The translations under genes and the position numbers were made by a program. DNA of 64,000 bases from Lotus japonicus (taxonomy: Eukaryota; Streptophyta; Magnoliopsida; Fabales; Fabaceae): NCBI RefSeq assembly GCF_012489685.1, contig NC_080043.1, positions 33,313,987 to 33,377,986 on the forward strand, in the 5' to 3' direction. This document shows, piece by piece, positions 21,665-33,143 of the stretch. Under the pieces are notes generated by a model. The model was given only the letters and a program-made list of their open reading frames with translations, ran no database searches and was not told the DNA's origin. Position 1 is the first letter of the stretch. Each line of letters begins with the position of its first letter.

Positions 21665-22104
21665 GTAAGTATCATTTTCCACTTTCCTTCATCATAGTTC
21701 ATGAGTTTGGCAATGCATGCTTCTTTTGGGTAAGGGTGAGTGAATTTGTGTTAGTGCAAGTTGGGTTTGGGTTGTATTTGTTCATTATGGGTTGATTTTG
21801 TGCTTAATTAGAAAGGGGTTGTGAATTTGTGAGGAATGGGTAGTTAGGATTTTGTGGATTAGTTTAGTTTAGCTTTTGCTTATAAGGTGTTTGATAGAAT
21901 GCCTCAATGGGTTCTCTTAGTCGATTTTTGCCGGAGTGCTTGTGGTTGTTTTTCTCTCTTTGCCAAAATCACTAAGAAACTTGTTGGGTGCTCTTAGGTT
22001 GTTCTATTTTTGTGTTTGTACAAAGTTTCTCCTCTCATTTCTTTTTATTTTCGAACTAACATTTCTAACATTTGTGGCTTGTGTATGGGCTAACAATTTT
22101 GCAG
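21665..22104 (+). other. Predicted 5'UTR intron of the env-position ORF
   Basis: Consensus donor CAAG|GTAAGTATC at 21665 and acceptor TTTTGCAG|ATG at 22104, with T-rich sequence between. The acceptor lies immediately before the start codon at 22105. Splicing could come either from the LTR transcript (acceptor shared) or from an internal transcript using the local donor. Confidence 0.6.
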
Positions 22105-23328
22105 ATGCCTGTAAAAAGAGCAAGAACCAACACAAGAGCTGCAGCTTCTTCCTCCACCTCCCGGAGTTTTGATCGCTCCCGCTTCCTATCAGCGATTAAG
22201 GAGGAGTTTTACCGAGCTCACCTAGCACACAAGGAGTGTGTGAAGGAGCGGGGAGTTTTGTATCGGGAGGGAAGGAGAGACCTCTTGGGCATGCAAGAAG
22301 CCATGGAGATTAGGAGGTGGAAGAATTGGGTCAACCCCATTCAGTTCGCTTGTGAGGTCATGGTTAGGGAGTTCTACGTGAACACCTACTGTGAGAATCA
22401 AGAGGACAGGTCCAGGCCACCGGTGAATTCATCTTGGTTCAGGGGAGATGTGATTGATTACAATCCAGCAGTCATTCGCAGGCATCTTGGCCTCCTCACG
22501 GAGGAGCAAGAGAAGGAGCTTTTCCCCGAGAAGGCCACTTATCATGAGCTCTTAGAGGAGAAGTCACCGGAGATCTTGGAAGACATGAAGGCAGTGATTG
22601 TTAGGCCTGGGCGGGACTGGGAAGCAGTTGAAGATGAGATCATTTTTGTGAGAAGGAAGGATATGACGCCGCTGGCTAGAGTTTGGGCTGAATTTTTGCA
22701 GGATTCCCTCATTCCTAGCTCTAACAAGTCTGAAGTTAGAGAGGTTACATTGGTTGCTATCTATTGCATCGTGAGAGGTTATCCTATGGATGTGGCTACC
22801 ATCATTGCTGGTCGGATTTATTCCCTTTACAACATGAGTAAAGACAAACATCGGCCCATCTTTCCTCACTTGATTTGCTCTTTGATTCATGCGGTGAGGG
22901 ACAGAGCTAGGAGGCCAGTCCATGTTATTGAGAAGAGGTTGCCTGTGGCACCTCTACTCAGTAAGGAGAGGATCGCTCAACTTTATAAGGAATGGACGGC
23001 AAGGATGCCTCAAGAGGAGGAAGAGGAAGAAGAAGAGGAGGAAGAAGAAAATGTTGAGGTGGTGAATGAGGTGGTTACTCCACCACGTGCTGACCCTTCT
23101 CCTGCTTGGATGGAGGCCTCTTTCGGGCGGATGTTTTTGAGGCAAGATCGCCTACACAGGGATCTTGATCTCCATTGGAGGGGAGGTAGCACATCAGACA
23201 TCAGGTATAATGGGCCCTTGGATTTTAATACCTTGGAGCAGGGGATGATAGACTTGAGTTTGATGCATGATGCCGGTGTTCATCCGGATTATGGCGATAG
23301 AAGGGGTGACCATGACCCCATGGAGTGA
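22105..23328 (+). CDS. Env-position ORF (plant transposon protein domain), Athila/Calypso type
   Basis: A 407-residue frame. ATG at 22105 is preferred over an upstream in-frame ATG at 22072 because the latter lies inside the predicted intron. The N-terminus is basic and Ser/Ala-rich (MPVKRARTNTRAAASS). The central domain has 'VREFYVNTYCEN', 'SSWFRGDVIDYNPAVIRRHL', 'MTPLARVWAEFLQDSLIPSS' and 'HLICSLIHAV', typical of the 'putative plant transposon protein' family found between integrase and 3' LTR in Athila-clade elements. An acidic run of about 15 Glu lies near residues 300-315. I see no clear signal peptide or transmembrane segment, so an envelope role is not supported by this sequence; env-like is positional. 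Function unknown. Confidence 0.78.
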   Translation: MPVKRARTNTRAAASSSTSRSFDRSRFLSAIKEEFYRAHLAHKECVKERGVLYREGRRDLLGMQEAMEIRRWKNWVNPIQFACEVMVREFYVNTYCENQEDRSRPPVNSSWFRGDVIDYNPAVIRRHLGLLTEEQEKELFPEKATYHELLEEKSPEILEDMKAVIVRPGRDWEAVEDEIIFVRRKDMTPLARVWAEFLQDSLIPSSNKSEVREVTLVAIYCIVRGYPMDVATIIAGRIYSLYNMSKDKHRPIFPHLICSLIHAVRDRARRPVHVIEKRLPVAPLLSKERIAQLYKEWTARMPQEEEEEEEEEEEENVEVVNEVVTPPRADPSPAWMEASFGRMFLRQDRLHRDLDLHWRGGSTSDIRYNGPLDFNTLEQGMIDLSLMHDAGVHPDYGDRRGDHDPME

Positions 23329-24527
23329 CTATGTTGAGGTATCTCTACTCTTAGTTTAGGTCATGCATTTTTAGCATATTTTCAATTTGTAGATTTTGTT
23401 TTCTTTTGATCATGCATTGTTTTAGCTGGTCTTGTTTTTATTTTTGGGTCTTTACTTCCCTATACTCACATGCTTTTAGCTATAGATTTGCTTCCCTACT
23501 TGTGCTGTTTTTGAAAATGCTTTGTGAATACTTGTTGTTGTTTTTGGGGATGAGTGATTGCATGTTGGGGAAGAGAGGAGGAGACTTCGGTCTTCCGAGT
23601 GTTTATTGAGAAAGGAGTCGAGGTGAGTCCATTAAGGGTCTATCTTTGACCCTTCACCAGAAAAATTCCCTGGAGGATCCTGACTCACTTGCAATTCTTG
23701 GTTCTGCGTTAATTTCACTCATAGTGTGCTTTGTGATTCTTGCTTTATTCTGGAGACTTGTAGGATTTCTTGAGATTCTGATGTTGTTGTTTGAACATTG
23801 TCCTTAGTTGTCCCATTTGAGCCTTATTGGAGATTTTGTTGTAGCCAAGTTTTTGGGACGGATGTTTGGTTGGAATATTGGGGAATGATGGTCCTTGTTG
23901 TGTTGTATGGAGCTGGAAAAATGAGAAATAGTCTCTTGCCCCAAAAAGAAAAATCAGTGAAGAAAAAGGGGAAAGAAAAAGAACTCCTAAACAAAAGTTG
24001 GAGTTGGAAAAAAGGAAAAAAGAGTTTGAAAAGGGGGTGCAAGAGACTTGTGCTAAAGTATTTGTTGTGAAAAGCTCCGGGGTTAACAGAAGAGGACCAC
24101 ACTCAATGTGCTTGAAAGCCTAGTTTTCCCTTAGGGACCAACCACCATCATGCTTTACCTAGCCAATGTTTCAACCCTTTTGGAAGTCTCTTTGAATAGT
24201 TGCTTGTTTGATCTTTGTTGCTATTGAGTGAATGACATTCAGGATCTATGAACTTGTTTGTGTGCTCAGTGCACTAAATGAACATCTTGTCCTAGGATTT
24301 TTAGTTCTATATGCTTCTCATGAATGGACTCTACACTCTTCTCTTTTCAAAAGATGCATGAAGTAGGTTGTCGAGTCTTTCTCTTGAAACTAACTGTGAT
24401 TACTTTGTCCCCCTGTTTTTGTGAAGTATTCCTTGTTGAGAGCACTTGTGTGGGAGCATTTCTTGCGCTTGAGGGCAAGCGAGTGTTATTCACGCTCGAG
24501 GACGAGCTGTCGTTGAGTATAGTGGTG
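23329..24527 (+). other. 3' noncoding internal region of the Athila-lineage element
   Basis: No credible ORF. It contains A/G-rich stretches (23940-24050), 'cttgagggcaagc' and 'gctcgaggacgagc' words shared with the minus-strand Athila-like element, and runs to the 3' LTR at 24528. Such long 3' untranslated regions are usual in this clade. Confidence 0.7.
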
Positions 24528-25858
24528 TGATGACCCTGTTTTAGTAGTGTTTTTAGGGTCATTTCTTTGGTTGTTTTGAGTCTTTTTGTTGAGTCTCATG
24601 TAGTGTTTCATGCATTCTCATGCATTTTTATTCTTTTCTTTAGTCTTTATTTTGTTTTGGTAATTTAGTAGTTTTATAGGTAGTTTCCTTGCATTTTAAG
24701 TAAAGATTAGGACTTGCATGGTTTTGTTGTGTTTTATGAAGGACCTCTTGTGCTAATGAGCTCTTGGAGCTTCTAGAATCTTCCTTGACTTGTTGGTTAG
24801 GTTTGGAGAGCAGAAACTGAAGGAGAAAGAAGACCAAGAAGCATGGAATTGATGAAGAACTTAAAGAGGATTGAAAAGAGGAGTTTCAGAAGCCAAAAAG
24901 TCCTTTTCAGGCGAGCTTAAGCGCCTAGGCGCTGGGAATGGGCGCCTAGGCGCCAATAGGGTCAGAGGCATGTTTTTTCAACATGCAATTGGCGCTCAGG
25001 CGCTCTGAATTGGCGCCTGAGCGCCCAGTTTCGTTCATTTTGCCTATAAATAAGGCTTAGGCCAATTTCTTTGATACATTTGGACATTTTACTCATTTTT
25101 GATCAAGTTTGAGAGCTGAGGAGAACTTTGGGGCCAAGGGAGGCTTCCAACTTGTATTTCTTCTCAGGTTTTCTTTACATTTCCTTTATGAATTCACTAG
25201 CCATGAGTGGCTAGTTTACTTTTTTGCTTTGGGTTAAGAGATTCTATGAAATTTTAGTTTGTAAATCCTATCTCTATGCATGAGTCTTGATTTAATCTTG
25301 TATTTCAATTCCTTATTGCATGTTTAGCTTTGGTGCACCTTTGCTATAGGCTAGATTATAATCAAATGGAAATTTCTTATGATTTAGGGACATGAATTGG
25401 AATAGATCCTTCTATACTTGCTTCTAGGCATAGAGTGAGGGTAGGGTTTTGTTGGCCTGATTATACATGATATTATACCTCTTATGAATGATTAAGTACA
25501 CAAGGAATTGGGCTTAACTTTCAATTTGAGAGAATTACTTTTGTGAGGAATCAACTAGTAAGTACATAGGCTATATCAACAAGAGTTAAATCAAGGATTC
25601 ACATGCATAGGATAGGTGGACTAAAATGGATTAGATGATCAACAACCCGAGGCAATTTTCCATCATTTGTTATTTACATCATTTTCAACTTTGCTCTTCT
25701 GCAAATCTTTTGTCTAAATCAACCAAAATCAATTTCTAAATTTTACTGTTTTAAGAACTTGCAAACTTTAGGCTTAAATCAACAATTCTCACTCACAATC
25801 CCTGTGGTTCGATATTTTAAAACCCGGAGGTATTCGTACACTTGCGAATTGACCAACA
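24528..25858 (+). repeat. 3' LTR of the Athila-lineage element
   Basis: 1331 bp, over 99% identical to 17102-18433. Palindromes at 24921-24932 and 24942-24953; TATA at about 25045. The target duplication ATGTT follows. Confidence 0.95.
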
Positions 25859-25863
25859 ATGTT

Positions 25864-26185
25864 ACATGTCATTAAAAATGAAAACCATATCACAAAATCA
25901 TATTTTGTGGTTTTAAAAACTAGACCAAAACTGTTTTGAAATTAAGTTAAAATTTTATTTCATCTTCATTTTTGCCATACATTTTTATTTTCAAAATTAC
26001 ATTTGAAAATGATAAACTGAAATACTGGCATCCACCCCGAACGAGCCTTGAAATTTATGGTAACATGTTTTTCAAAAGTCGTTCTTATTTTTAACGTTGT
26101 AAGATATATCTCATCTCAAGATTTTTTCTTTCGAAACACATTTACAAAGTTGTTTCTAAAACCTGTTTTTAAATACAAAAAGTTA
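25864..26185. other. Intergenic gap between Athila and Mutator-like elements
   Basis: AT-rich sequence with no recognised feature. Confidence 0.55.
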
Positions 26186-26194
26186 AAACATAAA

Positions 26195-27274
26195 TGCTTA
26201 ATTCCACTTTAAGGCCCTGATGTTTCACAAATGTGCGGTTTGCATCCCCTGTGTTTAAAATGTGCAATCAACATCCCTCATGATTCCTGAACAATCTATT
26301 GAGGCCCTTCCGTTAAGTTCTGTCAGTTGAGTAAACGGAACTTGCTGACGGTGCGTTCATTAAATGACGTGGCCTCACCACGTGTATAATATATTTTGGC
26401 TTAATTGCAAATTTAGTCCCCCATGTTTACCAAAACCACGATTTTGGTCCTCCATAAAATGTAATGTTTGTAAAGAAAAACCTAAATTAAACCCTACCGT
26501 AAAAAATAAAAGCCCTAAAATTAAAATTCTCAAATCTAACCCAGACCCAAAACACCATGACTAAACCTTCAAAAAATTTCACGCAAAGGAAACAAAGGAA
26601 TGCGATGGGAGTAGTAAATGAAAAAATACAAACCAATTGAGACCAAATCGAGAAACAGAAGAAGTGGTTCAAGCTCGGCGGTGCGAGATTCGAATTGGAC
26701 CACCGATGTCACTGGATCGACGAAGAAGGGACGACAGTGGTAAGGCCAGGGGACAATCGAGCTCGGCCTCTCTCAGTTTACTTCTTCTTCTCCTTCCAGA
26801 CCCAGATCCACAACCTCTTCTACTTTTTTGATGAAGAAGCACATGGATGAAGAATCAAATTGATGAAGCAAGGGACGTTTGATGAAAAAAACTAATGTCG
26901 CCCCCTTTCTCTGCGTTGATAGCATCATTTTCCCATCCTCTTATCTCAATCTTCTCGTACTTTTGGTGTTTGATGTTTTGTTTTGAGATGTTCAGTTGAG
27001 GAAGATGAAGATCAATTTTGTTACGAAGTTAATTAAGTTTGTGACAGATTATTTCCGTCACTAATTTGCTTTTTCATAATTAATGAATTTAATAATTCCG
27101 CTTTAAAAAAAATGGACCGTTAACGAGTTCTATTTAGTCAACTGACGGAACTTAACGGAAGAGCCTCAATAGATCGTTCTGGAATCATGAGGGATGTTAA
27201 CCGCACATTTTAAACACAGGGGATGCAGACTGCACATTTGTGAAACATCAGGGGCTCAAAGTGGAATTATGCCA
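26195..27274. mobile_element. Second Mutator-like non-autonomous element
   Basis: TIRs of about 160 bp: left from 26195 (TGCTTAATTCCACTTTAAGG), right ending 27274 (inverted TGGCATAATTCCACTTTGAG). They share long stretches such as 'gatgtttcacaaatgtgc' and the 'ccgttaagttc(t/c)gtcagttga' region. The 9-bp flanks AAACATAAA (26186-26194) and AAATATAAA (27275-27283) match 8 of 9. The interior has no transposase; short frames near 26640-26830 are not recognisable. Confidence 0.75.
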
Positions 27275-27283
27275 AAATATAAA

Positions 27284-28955
27284 TAAAAAAACTTAGTTAT
27301 TGGAGATTTTTATCAAATAGGAAAATCCATTCATCTTTGTAATTTTTTACCTTTTGTTTTAGATAATTATTGTTGTGAGCATCTCACAAATTATCTCAAA
27401 ATTTTAGATTGTGTAAGCACATGATATAAATGATTGTATTTTTTTTTGAATGATTATATTTTTAATAAGTTAATTCTACTTAGACTTGATGCGAGAACAA
27501 TACACTTATAAACATATCACCTACTATGTGTTTGGAGGCTACAATATAATTATAATTATTGAACTCTAGACCACTTAAATATAAATGTACTGACATGATT
27601 TCCCGGCACGAGTCAATAATCCTAAAAGTTTAAACTATTGTATAAATACATATAAATAATTACATTTATAACATGATCTAATAATCCAACCGGGTTCGAC
27701 CCGAACCCGACCATGAGGTTTAGAAAGATAATTTCATAACAATATGGAAGGTGTATCGAAAAAAAAAAAGATATAGAAGGTGTGAAACACGTGAGGTGAG
27801 GTGCGAAGATGACAACCACGAGAAGTTATGAAAAACGAGTGACTCGGCACCACGACGTGACTGAGTTGCCCCCCTCACCCCTCTCTCGTTTGTATAGCGG
27901 TTGAAGCATTGTGCAAGCAGCACACTACACACAAACAGCACTGCTTTCTGGGCCCACGTAAAAAAGCAACAAAAATAAATTATTTTTTATTTATAATAAA
28001 AAAAACTGTGAAATCTTTTTCATCGCAAAATTTTAAATTTGGGACACTGATTTGGTCATATGGTCTCCACCTGGCACTGCACCCTTGTTCTATTGCATAA
28101 TAATATAGGATTTCTATTCTGCTTTTATCCTTTTTTTTCTTCCTTATTGCCTTTCGTCTTCTTGATTAAGCATCCTTTGCTTGCAAGTTTTCCCATTATC
28201 TTGCTTTCCACATGTAACCGAAAAAAGTTTTCACATTATCTGCATTTCACTTTTGACCATTTTTGTCATTTTCAAATTTGTACATTGATCCTATTGCCCA
28301 AATTAGCTTTGTAAAATAGTTGTAGAAATAGTATTAACTACAAGGATATAAATATTTATTTAAACAAAATATGCATATATGGAAAATTTTAAAACTCTCT
28401 TGGAATAGTCTTCCTCTTGTGACCAATTTTTTTATGTCTTGGAATAGAATAAACTCAAATTTTTAAAGCAAATTTAAACCTCATTTTGTAAATATAATTC
28501 AATGGGGATTATAAAATATAAATAATTTAAAACTATTTTTAACGATAGAAATATGAATGTAAAGTTTTATTTTTAAATTGAATTTTTTAACTTTTTTTTT
28601 ATTCAAATTATAGTTATTATTCTTAACATAAAAAATAAATTATTTATTTATAATCGTTTAGGCCAAATTGACACTGATTAACACTACCCCATAACTTATA
28701 AAAAAAAATAATAAGGCATAACTAAATACATTATAAATTTACTTCTAATTAGATTAGTAGGTGAAATCTATATATAGACTAGTGCAATTTTTTTTGGTAC
28801 AATAGACTAACTAATACATTTAAATCTTTAAATAAAAATAACAATTCTACAAAAAAATCTAAATAATCTCAATGATTGGGGAAGCCGACCAAATCACCCG
28901 GGGAGAGGTTGAGGAGGAACGATAAAACTCCGATGAGGGGTGGTGAGATGAAGGT
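27284..28955. other. AT-rich intergenic DNA
   Basis: Mostly AT-rich and non-coding. A GC-richer island at 27690-27960 (with 'cacgacgtgactgagttgccccc') and a T/C-rich stretch at 28110-28310 look promoter-like in composition but lead to no gene I can support. Confidence 0.5.
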
Positions 28956-28963
28956 CTTGACAG

Positions 28964-30633
28964 CAGGGGCGTAGCCAGGAATTTCATTAGGGGGGACTAG
29001 GATGTAAAGGAATATAATTTGTATGAAAATTTCAATTCTTATCAAATAAAAAATTTGCCAAAAAAAACACATAGGTATTTTGGTGTGAACAAAAAATTAG
29101 TTTAAGTGCAAGACATATTTAATAAAAGCATAAAAAATATAAGATTAGTTTGGGTGAAAAAGATACTAACCGGCTCATAAGTATTTTAGTAAGAGGTGGT
29201 TGGACAAGTTGCTCTACGGTTTCACGAATCAAAGCATCAATATTGATTCTTTCTTGTTCAATTCTCAAAGCTTTTGAAGGAGGTGGTTGGACAAGTTGCT
29301 CTACGGTTGATTGTGTTGGTTGTCCAACTTCAAAGATATTTGAAACATTAATATCTATTGAAGTTGGTGAAACAAAGTGAAGGTTGTGCTTCTTCATCAT
29401 CTCTCTCTTTTCTCTTAAAGTAAAAGTCAATCATTTTCTTCTTCGTCATTTTTCAAGCTAATAAAATAAATAATTTGAGTAAAACAATAAAGTTTAAATA
29501 AAACAATAGAATGTGCAAATAAAAAATGAATTATATAGTAATAAAGTTATCACTAGTGGAACAAAATTGATTATAATAACACAATACATGACTTTGATTA
29601 TAACTTCGAAGTTCTTTCTATATTTAATCCTTTTCTTAACATTCAAATAAACAATTAACACTAACAAATTCATCAAAAAACAACAAATTAAAGCAATAAC
29701 ATAACAAGAAGGAAGCAACGAAAGCAAAAACTCTTTATTAAAGGCTAAATCTTAAAGGAGACTTTTTACAAACACTTGGTGTGCATATATTTTATCACTT
29801 TTTTTCAAGCAAAACACAAGCACCACAAATTCAATCTCATATAATCAGACCAATTAAGCAACAAAAAAGAGAATTAAACCAATAAATTTGAGTTTGAACA
29901 CATGAAAATTTGAATATCCATAGAAAGTGATATATGAAAAAGTATTAGCAAGAAAGAAAGTAGATTATAGAGAGGTTCTAAATGTTATACCAGCAAAATC
30001 TCTTGTTCTTTCTCTTTGCTTTATTTGAGTTGTTTCTTCAATGTCATAAATCCAATGAGACAATGAAGTTTTATTCTCCTTGCCTTTGGCCTTTTCCCTT
30101 GTTTATTTCCTTTCTCTGTTCTTCCTGTTTCCTTACCACGCTTCTGTTTCTTTTTTAGATGGTAGTGTCTTTGTTTTAAATGAGTAATGATATATACACA
30201 CCTCATTTTTTAAACACTTCATTTCCACCTCTTTTTATTTCTATCTCTCTTATCTTATCATCTATCACATCTCATATTTTCTCTCTCATACTTTTTCTTT
30301 TCTTCTTATCTCTCTCACCATTCCACCTCTCCACCTCAAAAGAGAGGTGTGGATGAAAAATTACTCGTTTTAAATTATATACTAGTGAGTGGACCCACAT
30401 ACATGTTATTAAAAGAAAAAAAATAGAAGAAGAAGTGCTCAGGTAGTCACGTGCAGCGGTGCAGTAACTGGATATATAAGAAAACAAAGGGTGCAATGTT
30501 GCCTTCCCTCTCACTCACGTGTTGTGTCCCATGGGGGTGACTAAATTCAGACTCAAATTTTTTTTTCCTTAGAAATGATTGGAAGCCAGGGGTGACTAAG
30601 CACAGGGAAGTCACCCCTGTGCTTCCGCCACTA
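28964..30633. mobile_element. hAT-like element with 8-bp TSD, containing a MITE
   Basis: The left end CAGGGGCGTAGCCAGG and inverted right end TAGTGGCGGAAGCACAGG are the short imperfect TIRs common in plant hAT elements. Flanks CTTGACAG (28956-28963) and CGTGACAG (30634-30641) match 7 of 8. The interior keeps only a short minus-strand frame (29119-29430, with duplicated 'TVEQLVQPP' segments) that is not a recognisable transposase. Within that frame a 32-bp-class direct repeat ('gaggtggttggacaagttgc') occurs at 29194 and 29279. A GAGTAATG-family MITE sits at 30182-30366. Confidence 0.65.
30182..30366 (+). mobile_element. MITE (GAGTAATG family), copy 2
   Basis: 185 bp, ends GAGTAATG...AATTACTC. 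Exact 9-bp TSD GTTTTAAAT on both sides (30173-30181, 30367-30375). CT-rich interior. Mutator-type TSD length. Confidence 0.92.
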
Positions 30634-30793
30634 CGTGACAGTGTCCTGTTGTTCGTTGTGCTCGGGATTGTCCCTACGATGACATTCTGACGCTCAAGTT
30701 AGAATGTGGGTTAAGGACTGAGAAATGTGACAAATTAATGTGTACCTTATGTTCTCCAGACCCGACTTTTATAGAGTTTAGGATTGCGCGATT

Positions 30794-33138
30794 TGTAACA
30801 CCCCTCTTTTCGTTATTAGGTTATTTATTATTTTATTTTAATTATTATACTATATGGTAATTTGATAATTTATGTGATTTAATTTGATGATTATTTGATT
30901 ATGTGATTTAATTAGATGATAAGGTCATTAAGTGATTTTATTAAATAATTATGTGATATAGATAAATATGATTTTTGGATTTTATTGTGATATATGGAGT
31001 GGAGCCCGCTAAGATTACTAGTTTAGGGTTAGGAGTGATATAAGTAGAAGGAAAGAAAGAAAATTAGGATTAGAGAAGCAGCAGAACAGAGAAACACGTG
31101 AAAGGTGAAGAAGAGGAGAAAAGATGGAGAAAACCTAGAATTTGATCTTCAAGAAGAAAAGGGTCTATGAGGCTTTGTACTGGTGTCATAGAAGGTAAGG
31201 GTTTGAATTTACCTTGTATAATTGTAGAATAACAGAGGTTGAGTTTAACATGAAGGAACCCCCATCTTCTTTGAAAATTCAGAACTGAGAGATTGTGTTG
31301 AGTGTTAACATGTGGTAAGCAAAATTGATTTTGAGCGAAATTGAGGTTCTAGGGAAAATTGGGTTCGGTTATGTTCTGCCCGCAGATACCCTAACAGTCT
31401 GTGTTGTAGAGAGCATAACTCTCTATACAGAATTTCAAGTTGAGTGAAACCAATTTTGTATGAAAGCTAACTCATAGGGCTATGCTGGTAATATTTTCAT
31501 AATTTTTCGATTGTTGGTTCAATACCAGAATCATTTGAAAGTTCATTCTGTTTCTGCCCGCAGACACCCTAGCAGCCTGTGCTATAGAGAGCATAACTCT
31601 CTCTACAGAATTCCGAATTGAGTGAAACCAATTTTGTATGAAAGCTAACTCATAGGGCTATATTGGGTAATATTTTCATAATTTTTGGATTGCTGGTTCA
31701 ATACCAGAATTATCTGCAAGTTCACTCTGTTTTGCTCGCAGACACCCTAACAGCCTGTTCTGTAGAGAGCATAACTCTCTCTACAGAATTCCAAATTGGG
31801 TGAAACCAATTTTGTATGAAAGCTAAAGTATAAAGCTATGTTTGGTTAAATTTTCATAATTTTTGGAGTGCACCTTTAGTACCGGAATTATCTGCAAGTT
31901 TGCTATGTTTCTGCTTATTTCTGTGATTGATTCTGGAACTGGTTCTAGTAATTGATATGAGACATTTGATGATTTTGTGTTGCTATTTTGTCAGTGGAAT
32001 AGTGAATGATTTGATAATTATATTGAAGTGTTATTTTGTGCAATTTTGGTGTGATTTCCGTTATGGAATTTGGTGAGAAAATATGTTATATATTTGGGGC
32101 TGGAGTGGTATCAAATTGCATGTTTTAATTTATGAGTTTTTGCACGAAATACACTTCATTTAGTCAAGAGGCAACGTGTCGGTTTTCATCGGAAAACTGA
32201 GGTTTGTCCCGGAACTGGAGTGGTTCTGGAAGTCTGGCGTGGACTTCATTGGTGGTTAACTGTCTGGAGTGGACGCGGTGATACCGCTAAGGTTAACAAT
32301 TGGTACCACATGCATACATTAGAGTCTCACAGACTAAGTTTCACGTTTTCAGTGGTTTTATGTGTTTGGTGAATTGTTGGTGAATTGTTTTGCTGTTGTG
32401 GTAAAGTCGAATTATTATTCTTCTTAAAGCTTATAATTTTCCTAAACATTAATAAGAATTGTGAAACTGTCTTGAGAGAAAATATTATAATCACTCAGAT
32501 GTTAAAGAAAAGGTAAAGAGTTTATAGAGTAGAATCTGAATTGTTTACTTGCTCTTTGTTATGCTATATTTTATACAATGTAAGTTCTTACCCTTCTGTT
32601 GGAATGATGTTCTATGCGATATCGCTCAGGTACTGGAGGTAGAGATGTGGCTCATGAGGAGTAGCTTCGGAGAGTCTTAGTTTATGTTATTATTATAATA
32701 AAATAAGTGTCTTGCTCTGTAATGTAATACTGGGTAGATACTTTACGTTACTTTTACATTTCGGTTGAGAGGATTTTATAACCTCTCCTTATGGAAGTTG
32801 TTGAATAATTTTCTAAATTATGGCGATGTCGTACTGTTGATGGCCGAAGTGTCTATGAAATTCAGTTTTGAGTATGATGAATTTTATTGGAATATCAAGG
32901 AAGATAAACATATTTAAAAAAAGTGATTTTATGCATCTTAGGATTATCTGGCTGGTTTTAGAAATTTTATTGGCAGAAATAATTCATTCTTTGGAAAGCA
33001 TATGAACTTATAAATTTTCAAACACAATCAGTGTTAATTTTAATGAGTTTTCGTGAAGAAGTGTAATACTCCCTTGATATGTTTTTAAACTCTGATAAAC
33101 GTTTTTAAATAAAACAATGGGAAAAAGGGGGTGTTACA
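30794..33138 (+). mobile_element. Solo LTR (2.35 kb) with internal tandem repeats
   Basis: Starts TGTAACACCCCTC and ends GGGGGTGTTACA (long inverted ends). Exact 5-bp TSD CGATT (30789-30793, 33139-33143). No internal domain or second LTR, so a solo LTR. TATA-like 'gatataagtag' at about 31037 and a purine-rich leader support plus orientation. Confidence 0.88.
31373..31912 (+). repeat. Three ~180-bp tandem repeats inside the solo LTR
   Basis: Units begin near 31373, 31553 and 31733. Each carries 'cagacaccctaacagcctg', 'gagagcataactctct' and 'gaaaccaattttgtatgaaa' in that order. The units are diverged from each other. Each includes a small inverted pair (agagag...ctctct) able to form a hairpin. 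Confidence 0.85.
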
Positions 33139-33143
33139 CGATT

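Larger units (their letters stand above)
17102..25858 (+). mobile_element. Young Athila-lineage LTR element lacking RT/RNase H/integrase
   Basis: An 8757-bp unit. The LTRs (17102-18433, 1332 bp; 24528-25858, 1331 bp) differ at about nine substitutions plus one 1-bp indel. The exact 5-bp TSD ATGTT flanks it (17097-17101, 25859-25863). A tRNA-Asp-type primer-binding site follows the 5' LTR. The interior holds gag-protease (18565-20967), a fragment of a second gag (about 20867-21120), a promoter-like palindrome cluster, an intron and an ORF in the env position (22105-23328), then 1.2 kb noncoding. The whole reverse transcriptase, RNase H and integrase region is missing, so it must move using enzymes from a relative. 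Near-identical LTRs imply recent insertion. Confidence 0.92.

Noticed and set aside
22072..22104. Upstream in-frame ATG for the env-position ORF
   Set aside because: It lies within the predicted intron just before a strong acceptor (TTTTGCAG), so ATG 22105 is the better start.
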